Below, in pieces: positions 1 to 5,379 of a stretch of 20,854 bases of DNA. A program made the translations under genes and the position numbers. The notes beneath the pieces were generated by a model that saw nothing but the letters and a program-made list of their open reading frames with translations, did not search any database and was not told the DNA's origin. How positions within the stretch are numbered: the first letter of the stretch is position 1; each line of letters starts with the position of its first letter. The stretch comes from a virus: the IMG/VR virus record IMGVR_UViG_3300017783_000268, positions 1 to 20,854 of that record; one strand, given 5' to 3'.

Positions 1-1
1 A

Positions 2-286
2 AATCCACATTGCAGATTCGTATTGTGGACTAAACGCAATGATCTGATTGTTAAGTATTTCAAGGAGAACGCCAAGCCGTCTAACTTTATTCTTATCTAC
101 AGTAATCCTATTATATCTACTGTTATGGGCAAGATACCGAAGTATTTTGATAAGACATTCAATAACGTGCTAGAGCATGAACACGTGGCCTTGCAGAACT
201 GTACAGGGCAGAAGTGCAAAGATTGTATGCTATGTTATACAGAGAATGACACGACAGTAATTGTTGAGAAGGTAAAAAAGTATTAA
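2..286 (+). CDS. C-terminal part of a Cys-rich phage protein (5' truncated)
   Basis: The reading frame is open from base 2, so the true start lies outside the window; an internal TTG at 23 is the first alternative start visible. The 94 or so residues seen include an NPxCxFxLWTKR-like segment followed by a P-S-N-F-I-L-I-Y-S-N-P segment, and end with a dense cysteine cluster (NCTGQKCKDCMLCY) and a short tail. This arrangement resembles the C-terminus of phage proteins of the GP88 / radical-SAM-like type, which I recall but cannot check. The cysteines suggest a metal or Fe-S site. The function is not established. It is followed after 35 bases by the next small gene on the same strand. Coding is fairly sure; the family hint is weak. 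Confidence 0.75.
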   Translation, partial: NPHCRFVLWTKRNDLIVKYFKENAKPSNFILIYSNPIISTVMGKIPKYFDKTFNNVLEHEHVALQNCTGQKCKDCMLCYTENDTTVIVEKVKKY

Positions 287-321
287 CTCTCCCTTACAAG
301 GGAAACATTGGAGGAAGTAAG

Positions 322-483
322 GTGACAAATAAAAAGAAGGGCTTGACATACCGCAATCCTGTCGCTAGAGATATGTTACAGGAGCGTAAGTCACCCCAAG
401 TGATACCGCCTAAAAAGGGGAGCAAGGCAGTACGCAACCGCAGAAAGGAGAAGCAAGATGCGATACGAGATAATGAACTTTGA
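322..483 (+). CDS. small basic phage protein (53 aa, GTG start)
   Basis: A 53-codon frame starts at GTG 322 behind a good ribosome binding site (GGAGG at about 310-314) and ends at TGA 481-483. The product is very basic (many Lys and Arg, few hydrophobic residues) and contains an R-N-P-V-A-R motif near the N-terminus followed by Pro- and Lys-rich stretches. Small basic proteins with an RNPVA-like start are, as I recall, common as uncharacterised genes in the early regions of tailed phages; nucleic-acid binding would fit the charge but is inference. Its 3' end overlaps the next gene by 26 bases in another frame, which suggests translational coupling. Confidence 0.7.
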   Translation: MTNKKKGLTYRNPVARDMLQERKSPQVIPPKKGSKAVRNRRKEKQDAIRDNEL

Positions 484-601
484 GAAAACTATCAAAGTCA
501 AGAAACGCCCACTGAGGGTCAAAAAGTTTCGCTCACAAGAGTGGAAAATCGAGCGCAATAAAATGCGTAAACTGAAACATGCTAACATAAGGAGAGCATA
601 A
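458..601 (+). CDS. small basic protein (47 aa)
   Basis: ATG 458 follows AAAGGAG (444-450) at good spacing, and the frame runs 47 codons to TAA 599-601. The product is rich in Lys and Arg throughout, with no hydrophobic segment and no cysteines, so it is probably soluble and perhaps nucleic-acid binding (inference). It starts inside the preceding gene and ends two bases before the next ATG, so all three belong to one transcript. I do not recognise the family. A longer frame on the opposite strand covers this region, but it has no ribosome binding site of note and runs against the local gene direction. Confidence 0.6.
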   Translation: MRYEIMNFEKTIKVKKRPLRVKKFRSQEWKIERNKMRKLKHANIRRA

Positions 602-602
602 A

Positions 603-965
603 ATGATAAAAGTAACATTCACTACCCAGAGAAACAAAACTATTGACAATCCAAATGACATTGAACCAACAGTGTACAACCACCAAGACAGTAGGTGTCC
701 TATAGGTAGTAATGAGTATAAATTACTTGATACAATAATTATCGAACATTATGCAACGCATACTGTAAATGAGCTAGTATCACTTACTGGAATTTACAAG
801 GCAAGAGTGTTGTGGAGAGTCAAGTTTCTTATGGAGCATGGCTATATTCAGCCTAAGAGTAGGGTTTATTTGACAAAAGAGCAGAGAAGAGATTTGAGAA
901 AGCAGATTACAGCTAACGAAAAGGCAATCAAAAGAGCTGTAGCACAACTGAATCGTGCAGCTTGA
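603..965 (+). CDS. possible winged-helix / HTH DNA-binding protein
   Basis: The 120-residue product starts at ATG 603 behind AAGGAG (589-594). Residues about 45-85 read as a helix-turn-helix or winged-helix unit: a long amphipathic helix, N-E-L-V-S-L-T-G, a turn, then a recognition-helix-like stretch rich in Arg and Val and an L-M-E-H-G-Y-I wing entry. The last 40 residues are strongly charged and helical, probably a coiled coil or dimerisation arm. A role as an early transcriptional regulator is inference from this pattern and from its place among early genes. No close family is recognised. It ends four bases before the next ATG. Confidence 0.75.
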   Translation: MIKVTFTTQRNKTIDNPNDIEPTVYNHQDSRCPIGSNEYKLLDTIIIEHYATHTVNELVSLTGIYKARVLWRVKFLMEHGYIQPKSRVYLTKEQRRDLRKQITANEKAIKRAVAQLNRAA

Positions 966-989
966 CATATGGCAATAATGGCCTATGAT
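962..989 (+). promoter_or_regulatory. candidate sigma70-type promoter (TTGACA-16-TATGAT)
   Basis: A perfect -35 hexamer TTGACA (962-967) is followed by a 16-base spacer and TATGAT (984-989), five of six matches to the -10 consensus. It overlaps the stop of the 603 gene and the start of the 969 gene, so a transcript starting near 996 would lack the proper 969 start and would mainly serve the gene at 1262. This is a consensus match only, in an AT-rich genome. Confidence 0.3.
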
Positions 990-1205
990 ATAGGTATCCT
1001 AGTTGACGGTAAGGAGAGAGTTGTCCAGATTGATGACACATATCCTGCCGTCAACGATTGGGAAACTGCAACAATTTTCGCCATACAGTTAATTATTTCA
1101 AGGTATGGCGAAAGTGACATTGAGTTTTTATTTTGTAAAGATTATCCATCAGAGGAGTACAAAAAATATGGTTATATACATGAAGCACCAATTCGAGTTC
1201 AATAA
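969..1205 (+). CDS. small hypothetical protein (78 aa)
   Basis: The frame starts at ATG 969, with a second in-frame ATG at 978; neither has a strong ribosome binding site, so translation probably depends on coupling to the gene ending at 965. The product is acidic and begins with a beta-rich segment (Y-D-I-G-I-L-V-D-G-K-E-R-V-V-Q-I) followed by a predicted helix, a pattern seen in many small phage proteins of unknown role. No catalytic motif, cysteine cluster or membrane segment is visible. The family is not recognised. Confidence 0.6.
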   Translation: MAIMAYDIGILVDGKERVVQIDDTYPAVNDWETATIFAIQLIISRYGESDIEFLFCKDYPSEEYKKYGYIHEAPIRVQ

Positions 1206-1218
1206 CTACGGTCATAAG

Positions 1219-1246
1219 GCAGTGGGCAGTGAGCAGTGGGCAGTGA
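1219..1246 (+). repeat. four tandem 7-bp units (GCAGTGR)
   Basis: The bases read GCAGTGG, GCAGTGA, GCAGTGG, GCAGTGA, which is also two perfect copies of a 14-bp unit. They lie in the short gap between the genes ending at 1205 and starting at 1262, just before AGGAG of the downstream ribosome binding site (about 1249-1253). They could be a protein-binding iteron, a leader element or slippage debris; the sequence does not decide. Confidence 0.85.
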
Positions 1247-1261
1247 TAGGAGTTACTGAAC

Positions 1262-1825
1262 ATGAATAGATTTATAATTGAACACGATCAAATAGAAATA
1301 GCACAGTCACTGTGTGATCAGCACATTGTCAAGATGCCACTTGAAGAAGCACAGATGTTATGCACTGCACTGTGGGAGTTAGCTCCTAACTATGCAGATG
1401 CTAACAACCTGTACAAACCTGTGCATCAGAAGCATCCATGTACTCTGTGGGTAATGGAGTCAGAATCCAACTACCGATTTGCTTATGGGCTATACACTGC
1501 TATGCTTGCTGAGTATACCCACAGGTATGGCAAGACACATGGTGCAGGTAAGCACTCAGAGGCTCTGAGCATAGGCTATGACTTCATGCCTAGCGGTGGC
1601 ATTACACCACACCCTCAGTGTTTCTCAGGTCATGATGACCTCAAGACAGATGAGAAGTGGCCTATCAAAGCATACAGGGCATTCTACAAGCGTGACAAGA
1701 TGGACTTTGCACGATGGAACAAGAACAGAGCCATGCCTGAATGGTTACAAGAGGGCATATATGAAGCTGACTTGGTGACAAAAAGAAATCTATGGTCAGT
1801 AGGTTTAGAGGAGTTAATAGCATGA
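1262..1825 (+). CDS. conserved phage protein, possibly pyrimidine-dimer-glycosylase-like
   Basis: The 187-residue product starts at ATG 1262 after TAGGAG. It opens with a segment containing A-Q-S-L-C-D-Q-H-I-V-K-M and E-A-Q-M-L, continues with a P-V-H-Q-K-H-P-C-T-L-W stretch and a Y-T-H-R-Y-G-K motif, then T-P-H-P-Q-C-F, and ends with F-A-R-W-N-K-N-R. I recall this pattern as a widespread uncharacterised family in phages and marine viral genomes. The LxDQHxxxxxxE core near the N-terminus is loosely like that of T4 DenV-type pyrimidine dimer glycosylases, and related proteins have sometimes been annotated that way. A DNA repair role is therefore possible but not shown. Coding is certain; the function is open. 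Confidence 0.85.
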   Translation: MNRFIIEHDQIEIAQSLCDQHIVKMPLEEAQMLCTALWELAPNYADANNLYKPVHQKHPCTLWVMESESNYRFAYGLYTAMLAEYTHRYGKTHGAGKHSEALSIGYDFMPSGGITPHPQCFSGHDDLKTDEKWPIKAYRAFYKRDKMDFARWNKNRAMPEWLQEGIYEADLVTKRNLWSVGLEELIA

Positions 1826-2049
1826 GTTATCCAGACCAATCACAAAATGATGGAGATGTAGGCATGAAAAAATACGCAGTATTAGTTACAGGTGAGGTGA
1901 CAAGAAGTTTTTCCGTCACGGCTGACAGTGAAGGGGAGGCAAGGACTGAAGCCTGTAACGAGTGGACTAGAATGGTAGGTGGTGATAGATCTACATCCGA
2001 AATACTATTAATAATGGAGGAGGATAAGCATATACTAAAAACTGTTTGA
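1822..2049 (+). CDS. small hypothetical protein (75 aa)
   Basis: I chose ATG 1822 because it overlaps the stop of the preceding gene as ATGA and has GAGGAG (1808-1813) at suitable distance; the frame is also open upstream to 1792, and another ATG lies at 1864. From the 1864 Met the product is K-K-Y-A-V-L-V-T followed by a second beta strand and a helix rich in Glu and Ala. The strand-strand-helix layout recurs in the small protein at 3926, which opens M-K-K-Y-K-V-T-F, so the two may share a fold. The function is unknown. Confidence 0.65.
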   Translation: MSYPDQSQNDGDVGMKKYAVLVTGEVTRSFSVTADSEGEARTEACNEWTRMVGGDRSTSEILLIMEEDKHILKTV

Positions 2050-2074
2050 CAATTAATAGAAAGGAGTTAGTAAC

Positions 2075-2371
2075 ATGAATAAATATACAGTAATATATAC
2101 CGCAAATGGTAGGTATGATTCACCATACGATGAGCCAATCAGTAGAGTGGATTATATACAGGGTAAAACTATTGACGAGGCTATTGATGGACATATTAAA
2201 CACCTCAAAGGATACGCTATACGTGATAACGTAGGTGAGCCAGTATTTTTAGAAGGCCATATACGACAGGTTGATATTGGTGCTGGTGTAGGCCACATGT
2301 TGGTGGGAAAAGATGACTTAATTATCACAGGCGTAAACAATGATAAGGTATTGTTTGACAATGATAAGTGA
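2075..2371 (+). CDS. small hypothetical protein (98 aa)
   Basis: ATG 2075 is preceded by AAAGGAG at good spacing. The 98-residue product is mixed alpha/beta, beginning M-N-K-Y-T-V-I-Y-T, with several Gly residues in the second half (G-A-G-V-G-H) and an acidic C-terminus. There are no cysteines or membrane segments. It lies between two other short genes on the same strand and has no recognisable family. A real early phage gene is likely from its length, start signal and tight packing. Confidence 0.7.
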   Translation: MNKYTVIYTANGRYDSPYDEPISRVDYIQGKTIDEAIDGHIKHLKGYAIRDNVGEPVFLEGHIRQVDIGAGVGHMLVGKDDLIITGVNNDKVLFDNDK

Positions 2372-2388
2372 CTATGATACAACTATAA

Positions 2389-2408
2389 GTATGGCACAGT
2401 TGCCATGC
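2389..2408 (+). promoter_or_regulatory. intergenic stem-loop
   Basis: ATGGCA (2391-2396) and TGCCAT (2401-2406) form a perfect 6-bp stem around the loop CAGT, and it can be extended by a T-G wobble and a G-C pair to 2389-2408. No T-run follows, so it is not an intrinsic terminator. It sits in the 64-base gap before the gene at 2436 and could stabilise or process the mRNA, or be an inverted-repeat operator. Confidence 0.45.
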
Positions 2409-2435
2409 GTTAACCAACAATAAAGGAGATACACT

Positions 2436-2567
2436 ATGAAAATTATAATTAGTATGCCAACCCCAGAGTTACAGAAGGCGGCTGAAGACAAGGTAGATGA
2501 CTGGACTAAACAGTGGGGTACATTTGCTGATCAACAAGAGAAACTAGATGATGAGGAGAATACATAA
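2436..2567 (+). CDS. micro-protein of 43 aa
   Basis: ATG 2436 follows AAAGGAG at the right distance, and the frame runs 43 codons to TAA 2565-2567. The product starts with a hydrophobic strand (M-K-I-I-I-S-M) and becomes acidic and Trp-containing, ending E-E-N-T. Its stop overlaps the next ATG as TAATG. Its last codons lie within a 28-bp sequence that is repeated at the end of the next micro-gene, so the two are linked by a local duplication. The function is unknown. Confidence 0.6.
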   Translation: MKIIISMPTPELQKAAEDKVDDWTKQWGTFADQQEKLDDEENT

Positions 2568-2580
2568 TGCCATTTGATTT
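2553..2580 (+). repeat. 28-bp direct repeat, copy 1 (Shine-Dalgarno, start, first codons)
   Basis: This copy is identical to bases 2660-2687, 107 bases downstream. Each copy contains GAGGAG, the end of one gene (E-N-T-stop), the TAATG junction, and the first four to five codons (M-P-F-D-F) of the next gene. Similarity continues for three bases past the repeat with one mismatch. The duplication therefore repeats a complete translation-initiation region. Confidence 0.9.
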
Positions 2581-2674
2581 TACAGATGAAGAGTGGGGTC
2601 AATTAACAAAAGACCAACAAGGTGATTGGATAGAATATTGGAGCAACCAAGATAGAGAAGAGGAGAATACATAA
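2567..2674 (+). CDS. micro-protein of 35 aa arising from a duplicated start region
   Basis: ATG 2567 overlaps the previous stop (TAATG) and has GAGGAG upstream; the frame gives 35 residues ending at TAA 2672-2674. The first six residues, M-P-F-D-F-T, are the same as those of the DUF932-type protein downstream, because the initiation region is duplicated. The body is acidic with three Trp residues and several Gln. It may be a real peptide or simply the translated spacer created by the duplication. The stop again overlaps the next ATG, so translational coupling through all three genes is likely. Confidence 0.55.
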   Translation: MPFDFTDEEWGQLTKDQQGDWIEYWSNQDREEENT

Positions 2675-2687
2675 TGCCATTTGATTT
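2660..2687 (+). repeat. 28-bp direct repeat, copy 2
   Basis: This is the second perfect copy of the sequence at 2553-2580. It supplies the ribosome binding site and start codon of the DUF932-type gene at 2674 and encodes the end of the 35-aa micro-protein. Confidence 0.9.
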
Positions 2688-3507
2688 CACGATACCAGAT
2701 ACGGTAGACTTTGACATAGCCTTTGAGGATACAAAGGTAGATGACAAGAAGTATGTTCTTAACGCAACGACAGGTGAGTACTTGAATGTAGTAGGCAAGG
2801 ACTTCACTTGCGTCAGTCACCCTGAACACTACAACGGTGTGATGAAAACTATCGTAGATACACTAGGCAGTGATGCAGTAGAGGATGCACAGGTCAGGTG
2901 GAGAGTTGCACGTAATGGAGGGTGGACTATGATGGACATGGTACTACCTAAAGTCAAGAACTTTATACGTACATCTAAGCATGAGACTGAGGTAAGCCAG
3001 AGAGTTATCTCACTACATGGTGTAGACTCATCATGCTCTAGCATCTGTCTGCATGGTTGGATAGACTTCTTCTGCACCAATGGTTGCATCTCAGGTGAAC
3101 ATGACAAGGTGAAGCGTAAGCATACATCAGGCTTTGACTTTGACATATTCCAGATGCAACTACGAGATAGTCAGCGTAGCTTTAATGAGCAAGCTGAGAA
3201 GCTACAGCTATGGGCTAGGCAGAGAGTAGGTCTTTACGAGGTCAAGGCTATGCTTGAGTCTATGATACCGTCTAAGCAGAAGGCTGAGAAGATGTATGAG
3301 TTGTGTTGTGCTGAAGCATCAGTACGTGGACAGAACAAGTACGCAGTGTACTCTGCCTTTACTAACTACAGTTCATGGGCAGATGAACGCAATGGTTTCA
3401 GCTTACGTAACACAGGCTATGATACTAAGAATATCAGCATGTTCAATCGTGAAGTAGAAGTATCTAAGTGGATAGACAGTCCACAGTTTAACCAGCTAGC
3501 CGCATAA
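2674..3507 (+). CDS. DUF932-type phage/plasmid-like protein
   Basis: The 277-residue product matches the general shape of the DUF932 (phage/plasmid-like) family: an N-terminal region with Y-V-L-N-A-T-T-G-E-Y, then a central core with V-C-style cysteines (C-S-S-I-C-L-H-G-W, F-F-C-T-N-G-C) directly followed by a K-x-R-K-H-T-S-G-F motif, and a helical C-terminal half. In other phages and plasmids these proteins are uncharacterised and often lie in early or accessory regions. The four clustered cysteines and the histidine could bind metal (inference). The start is fixed by TAATG coupling and GAGGAG. It is followed 12 bases later by another small gene with its own strong ribosome binding site. Confidence 0.8.
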   Translation: MPFDFTIPDTVDFDIAFEDTKVDDKKYVLNATTGEYLNVVGKDFTCVSHPEHYNGVMKTIVDTLGSDAVEDAQVRWRVARNGGWTMMDMVLPKVKNFIRTSKHETEVSQRVISLHGVDSSCSSICLHGWIDFFCTNGCISGEHDKVKRKHTSGFDFDIFQMQLRDSQRSFNEQAEKLQLWARQRVGLYEVKAMLESMIPSKQKAEKMYELCCAEASVRGQNKYAVYSAFTNYSSWADERNGFSLRNTGYDTKNISMFNREVEVSKWIDSPQFNQLAA

Positions 3508-3519
3508 GGAGGGCAACAT

Positions 3520-3750
3520 ATGTATATAACAGTAGGAACAGTAACAGTCAGAACATTTGAAACGACTAAATGGAATCCAGATACAAAGGAGCGTGAAGAC
3601 ATCAAGCCTGATGAGCGTGAGTATGAGATTGTCTCAATAGACAAGTATGTTCATGGTATACATGAGTTTGCTAAACTGGTAGAGTATTGGCATATACGCC
3701 TGCCTTATGCCGCACTTGACTTTCAGTTTACTTCAGAGATGGAGTGGTAA
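3520..3750 (+). CDS. small hypothetical protein (76 aa)
   Basis: ATG 3520 follows AAGGAGGGCAACAT, one of the strongest ribosome binding sites in the window. The 76-residue product opens with beta strands (M-Y-I-T-V-G-T-V-T-V-R-T-F), has a charged middle (D-T-K-E-R-E-D-I-K-P-D) and an aromatic C-terminal half with several Tyr and Trp. No known motif is visible. It is spaced one base from the start of the next gene. The family is not recognised. Confidence 0.7.
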   Translation: MYITVGTVTVRTFETTKWNPDTKEREDIKPDEREYEIVSIDKYVHGIHEFAKLVEYWHIRLPYAALDFQFTSEMEW

Positions 3751-3751
3751 G

Positions 3752-3895
3752 ATGGGTAGTAAAGAGTTGAATAAAATATGGGAAGTCCTACACACCTATC
3801 GTGAGGATTGCATACCAGAAGGTAGATCACTTTACGATGATGAGTGGGATGATATATGCTATGCGATGGCGAGATTAAAGGAGATGCTTGAATGA
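3752..3895 (+). CDS. small acidic helical protein (47 aa)
   Basis: The frame is open from 3707, but the likely start is ATG 3752, one base after the stop of the previous gene and with GGAG at 3741-3744. The 47-residue product has two predicted amphipathic helices, separated by an R-E-D-C-I-P-E-G-R loop, and a D-D-E-W-D-D-I acidic patch. There is no recognisable family. The stop overlaps a following ATG (ATGA). Confidence 0.55.
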   Translation: MGSKELNKIWEVLHTYREDCIPEGRSLYDDEWDDICYAMARLKEMLE

Positions 3896-3939
3896 GATTT
3901 ATGCGTGAAAGTTGGGGTATAGATGATGAAGAAATATAA
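3892..3939 (+). CDS. possible 15-aa micro-ORF
   Basis: An ATG at 3892 overlaps the preceding TGA as ATGA and gives 15 codons ending at TAA 3937-3939, 14 bases after the start of the 3926 gene. It could be a coupling peptide that carries ribosomes to the next start, or chance. No separate ribosome binding site is obvious apart from AAGGAG at about 3879. Confidence 0.25.
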   Translation: MRFMRESWGIDDEEI

Positions 3940-4072
3940 AGTAACATTTACCTACGAAGAAGAAGTAGAAGCTACTGATCGTTGGGAAGCACTAATAACA
4001 GTAGGCTCAGATAGTAGAATACTTGAACACCTTGGATCAGATGCAATAGTGGAGGAGATAACAAATGGCTAA
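3926..4072 (+). CDS. small hypothetical protein (48 aa)
   Basis: ATG 3926 opens a 48-codon frame ending at TAA 4070-4072, overlapping the next gene by eight bases. The product begins M-K-K-Y-K-V-T-F-T-Y and continues with Glu-rich strand E-E-E-V-E-A, then a helix containing R-W-E-A, and ends E-E-I-T-N-G. The strand-strand-helix layout is like that of the protein at 1822. No strong Shine-Dalgarno is visible, so coupling with upstream translation is likely. The function is unknown. Confidence 0.5.
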   Translation: MKKYKVTFTYEEEVEATDRWEALITVGSDSRILEHLGSDAIVEEITNG

Positions 4073-4265
4073 ATGGGCAACAGAAGAATGGGTAGCATCT
4101 AAGGAAGATGATGCCAAGAGTGTAGAGCGTATACTTATTAGACTTAGGCGTGTAGCTAACCTGATAAAGACGGATGCTATATGTAGGTCAAGACCTAATG
4201 TGAGAGACAGGGCATCTGAAATGGAGTCACTGATATCTTTGTTGGAGAAGAAGCTAGATGAATAG
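4065..4265 (+). CDS. small helical protein (66 aa)
   Basis: ATG 4065 has GGAGGAG about eight bases upstream. The 66-residue product is almost entirely charged helix, rich in Arg, Lys and Glu, with one internal Cys, and ends in a coiled-coil-like S-L-L-E-K-K-L-D-E. Its 3' end overlaps the start of the recombinase gene by eight bases, so the two are probably translated together; it could be a small partner of the recombinase, but nothing in the sequence proves that. The family is not recognised. Confidence 0.65.
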   Translation: MAKWATEEWVASKEDDAKSVERILIRLRRVANLIKTDAICRSRPNVRDRASEMESLISLLEKKLDE

Positions 4266-5379
4266 ATTACCTAGATATGTACAAGCTATAAAAAAGTCTG
4301 GTAGACCCACTGAATACAGATTTAACCCTCCTCAAACTTTAGTAGACGAGGGGGTAGTAAAACGTGAGATGTATGGCAGTGATGTTAGTCAGGTTAAGCG
4401 TATAGCTAAACACAACAATGATTTAATTGATCAGTATAGAGAAGAGAAAGCTAAAGTTTTAAATATAACAAAACATAGCAAAGTCAGTGATCTAGTCAGG
4501 TTATACTACGAATCTAACGATTTTGACATGCTACGTGACACAACCAAGGCTGATTATAGGTATTTATTGACTATACTATGTAATTCTATGGGTAATAGGA
4601 AGTATTCTGACATTACAAGTAAGGTAGCGAAGGCTGCATATGAGGAATGGGTCAAAAGAGGTGTAAGTTTTGCTAATCATATAGCTACTTGCTCATCTAG
4701 GGTATTTAACTATGCCATAGAGATGGAATATATCATATTTAATCCATTTACAAACATAAAACGTAAGCCTTTAGCTAAACGTAAGGTTGTATGGCAACAT
4801 GAAGATGTGTTAAGGTTTCTTGATGAGGCGTATTCTGACTTTAGTACTCGTAACATTGGTCTTATTGTGCAAATGGCTTACGAATGGTGTCAAAGACTAG
4901 GTGATATGCGTACATTACGTTGGGAGGACATAGATTTTGATAGTAAAATGCTTACTTTAGAACAGAGCAAGCGTAGAGCAGAGGTATTTTTACCTATATC
5001 AGAGGACTTGATGGCAATGTTACGTGATCAGCATGATGACTTTGGCTTTCAACAGTATGTAGCACCTCATATACTACCCACTGAGGGGGTGTATCATCCT
5101 TATGCGATGCAAAGGCTTTCAAAAAACGGAAGGGGTGTCATGCGTAAGGCAGGGCTGTCTGAGAAGCTACGATTAATGGACTTACGAAGGACAGGGGTTG
5201 TACAAATGGTAGAAAAGAAAGTTCCATTGCCTAATATTATGTCTGTTACTGGTCACGCAAATGTTGCATCTGTGAAACCCTATTTAAAAAATACGTACAC
5301 GGCAGCAAATGAAGCCTTGACACAAAGAAACGTCAGTGTACAATCGAACACTGTGAGTAACATTGAAAGTGATACATAA
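4258..5379 (+). CDS. int: tyrosine recombinase / phage integrase
   Basis: The 373-residue product has an N-terminal arm-binding-like region (1-70), a SAM-like core-binding domain (about 72-165) and a C-terminal catalytic domain. The catalytic residues can be placed: R213 in C-Q-R-L-G-D-M-R-T-L-R-W, K238 in Q-S-K-R-R-A, R310 in M-D-L-R-R-T-G, H333 in V-T-G-H-A-N and the nucleophile Y342 in K-P-Y-L-K. The usual His of the HxxR box is Met307 here. Known family members carry out site-specific integration and excision; for this phage that suggests temperate ability, but the enzyme could also resolve multimers. No excisionase was recognised and no attachment core was seen next to it. It overlaps the primase start by one base (TAATG). 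Confidence 0.92.
   Translation: MNRLPRYVQAIKKSGRPTEYRFNPPQTLVDEGVVKREMYGSDVSQVKRIAKHNNDLIDQYREEKAKVLNITKHSKVSDLVRLYYESNDFDMLRDTTKADYRYLLTILCNSMGNRKYSDITSKVAKAAYEEWVKRGVSFANHIATCSSRVFNYAIEMEYIIFNPFTNIKRKPLAKRKVVWQHEDVLRFLDEAYSDFSTRNIGLIVQMAYEWCQRLGDMRTLRWEDIDFDSKMLTLEQSKRRAEVFLPISEDLMAMLRDQHDDFGFQQYVAPHILPTEGVYHPYAMQRLSKNGRGVMRKAGLSEKLRLMDLRRTGVVQMVEKKVPLPNIMSVTGHANVASVKPYLKNTYTAANEALTQRNVSVQSNTVSNIESDT
5317..5344 (+). promoter_or_regulatory. candidate sigma70-type promoter before the primase
   Basis: TTGACA (5317-5322), a 16-base spacer and TACAAT (5339-5344, five of six -10 matches) lie in the last codons of the recombinase gene. Initiation near 5351 would give a short leader to the primase start at 5379. 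It would let replication genes be expressed apart from the recombinase. This is a consensus match only. Confidence 0.4.

Noticed and set aside
290-303. hairpin TCCCT-TACA-AGGGA after the first gene
   Set aside because: The stem is only five bp and no T-run follows, so it is not supported as a terminator; it may be a weak mRNA structure at most.
2046-2051. TTGACA as a -35 promoter element (also at 343, 643, 2355, 2711, 3140, 9027 and 15036)
   Set aside because: No acceptable -10 hexamer lies 16-18 bases downstream at these copies; the hexamer is frequent in this AT-rich sequence.
2829-3146. 105-codon ORF on the - strand
   Set aside because: It is antisense to the DUF932-type gene, whose conserved Cys and RKHT motif settle the coding frame.
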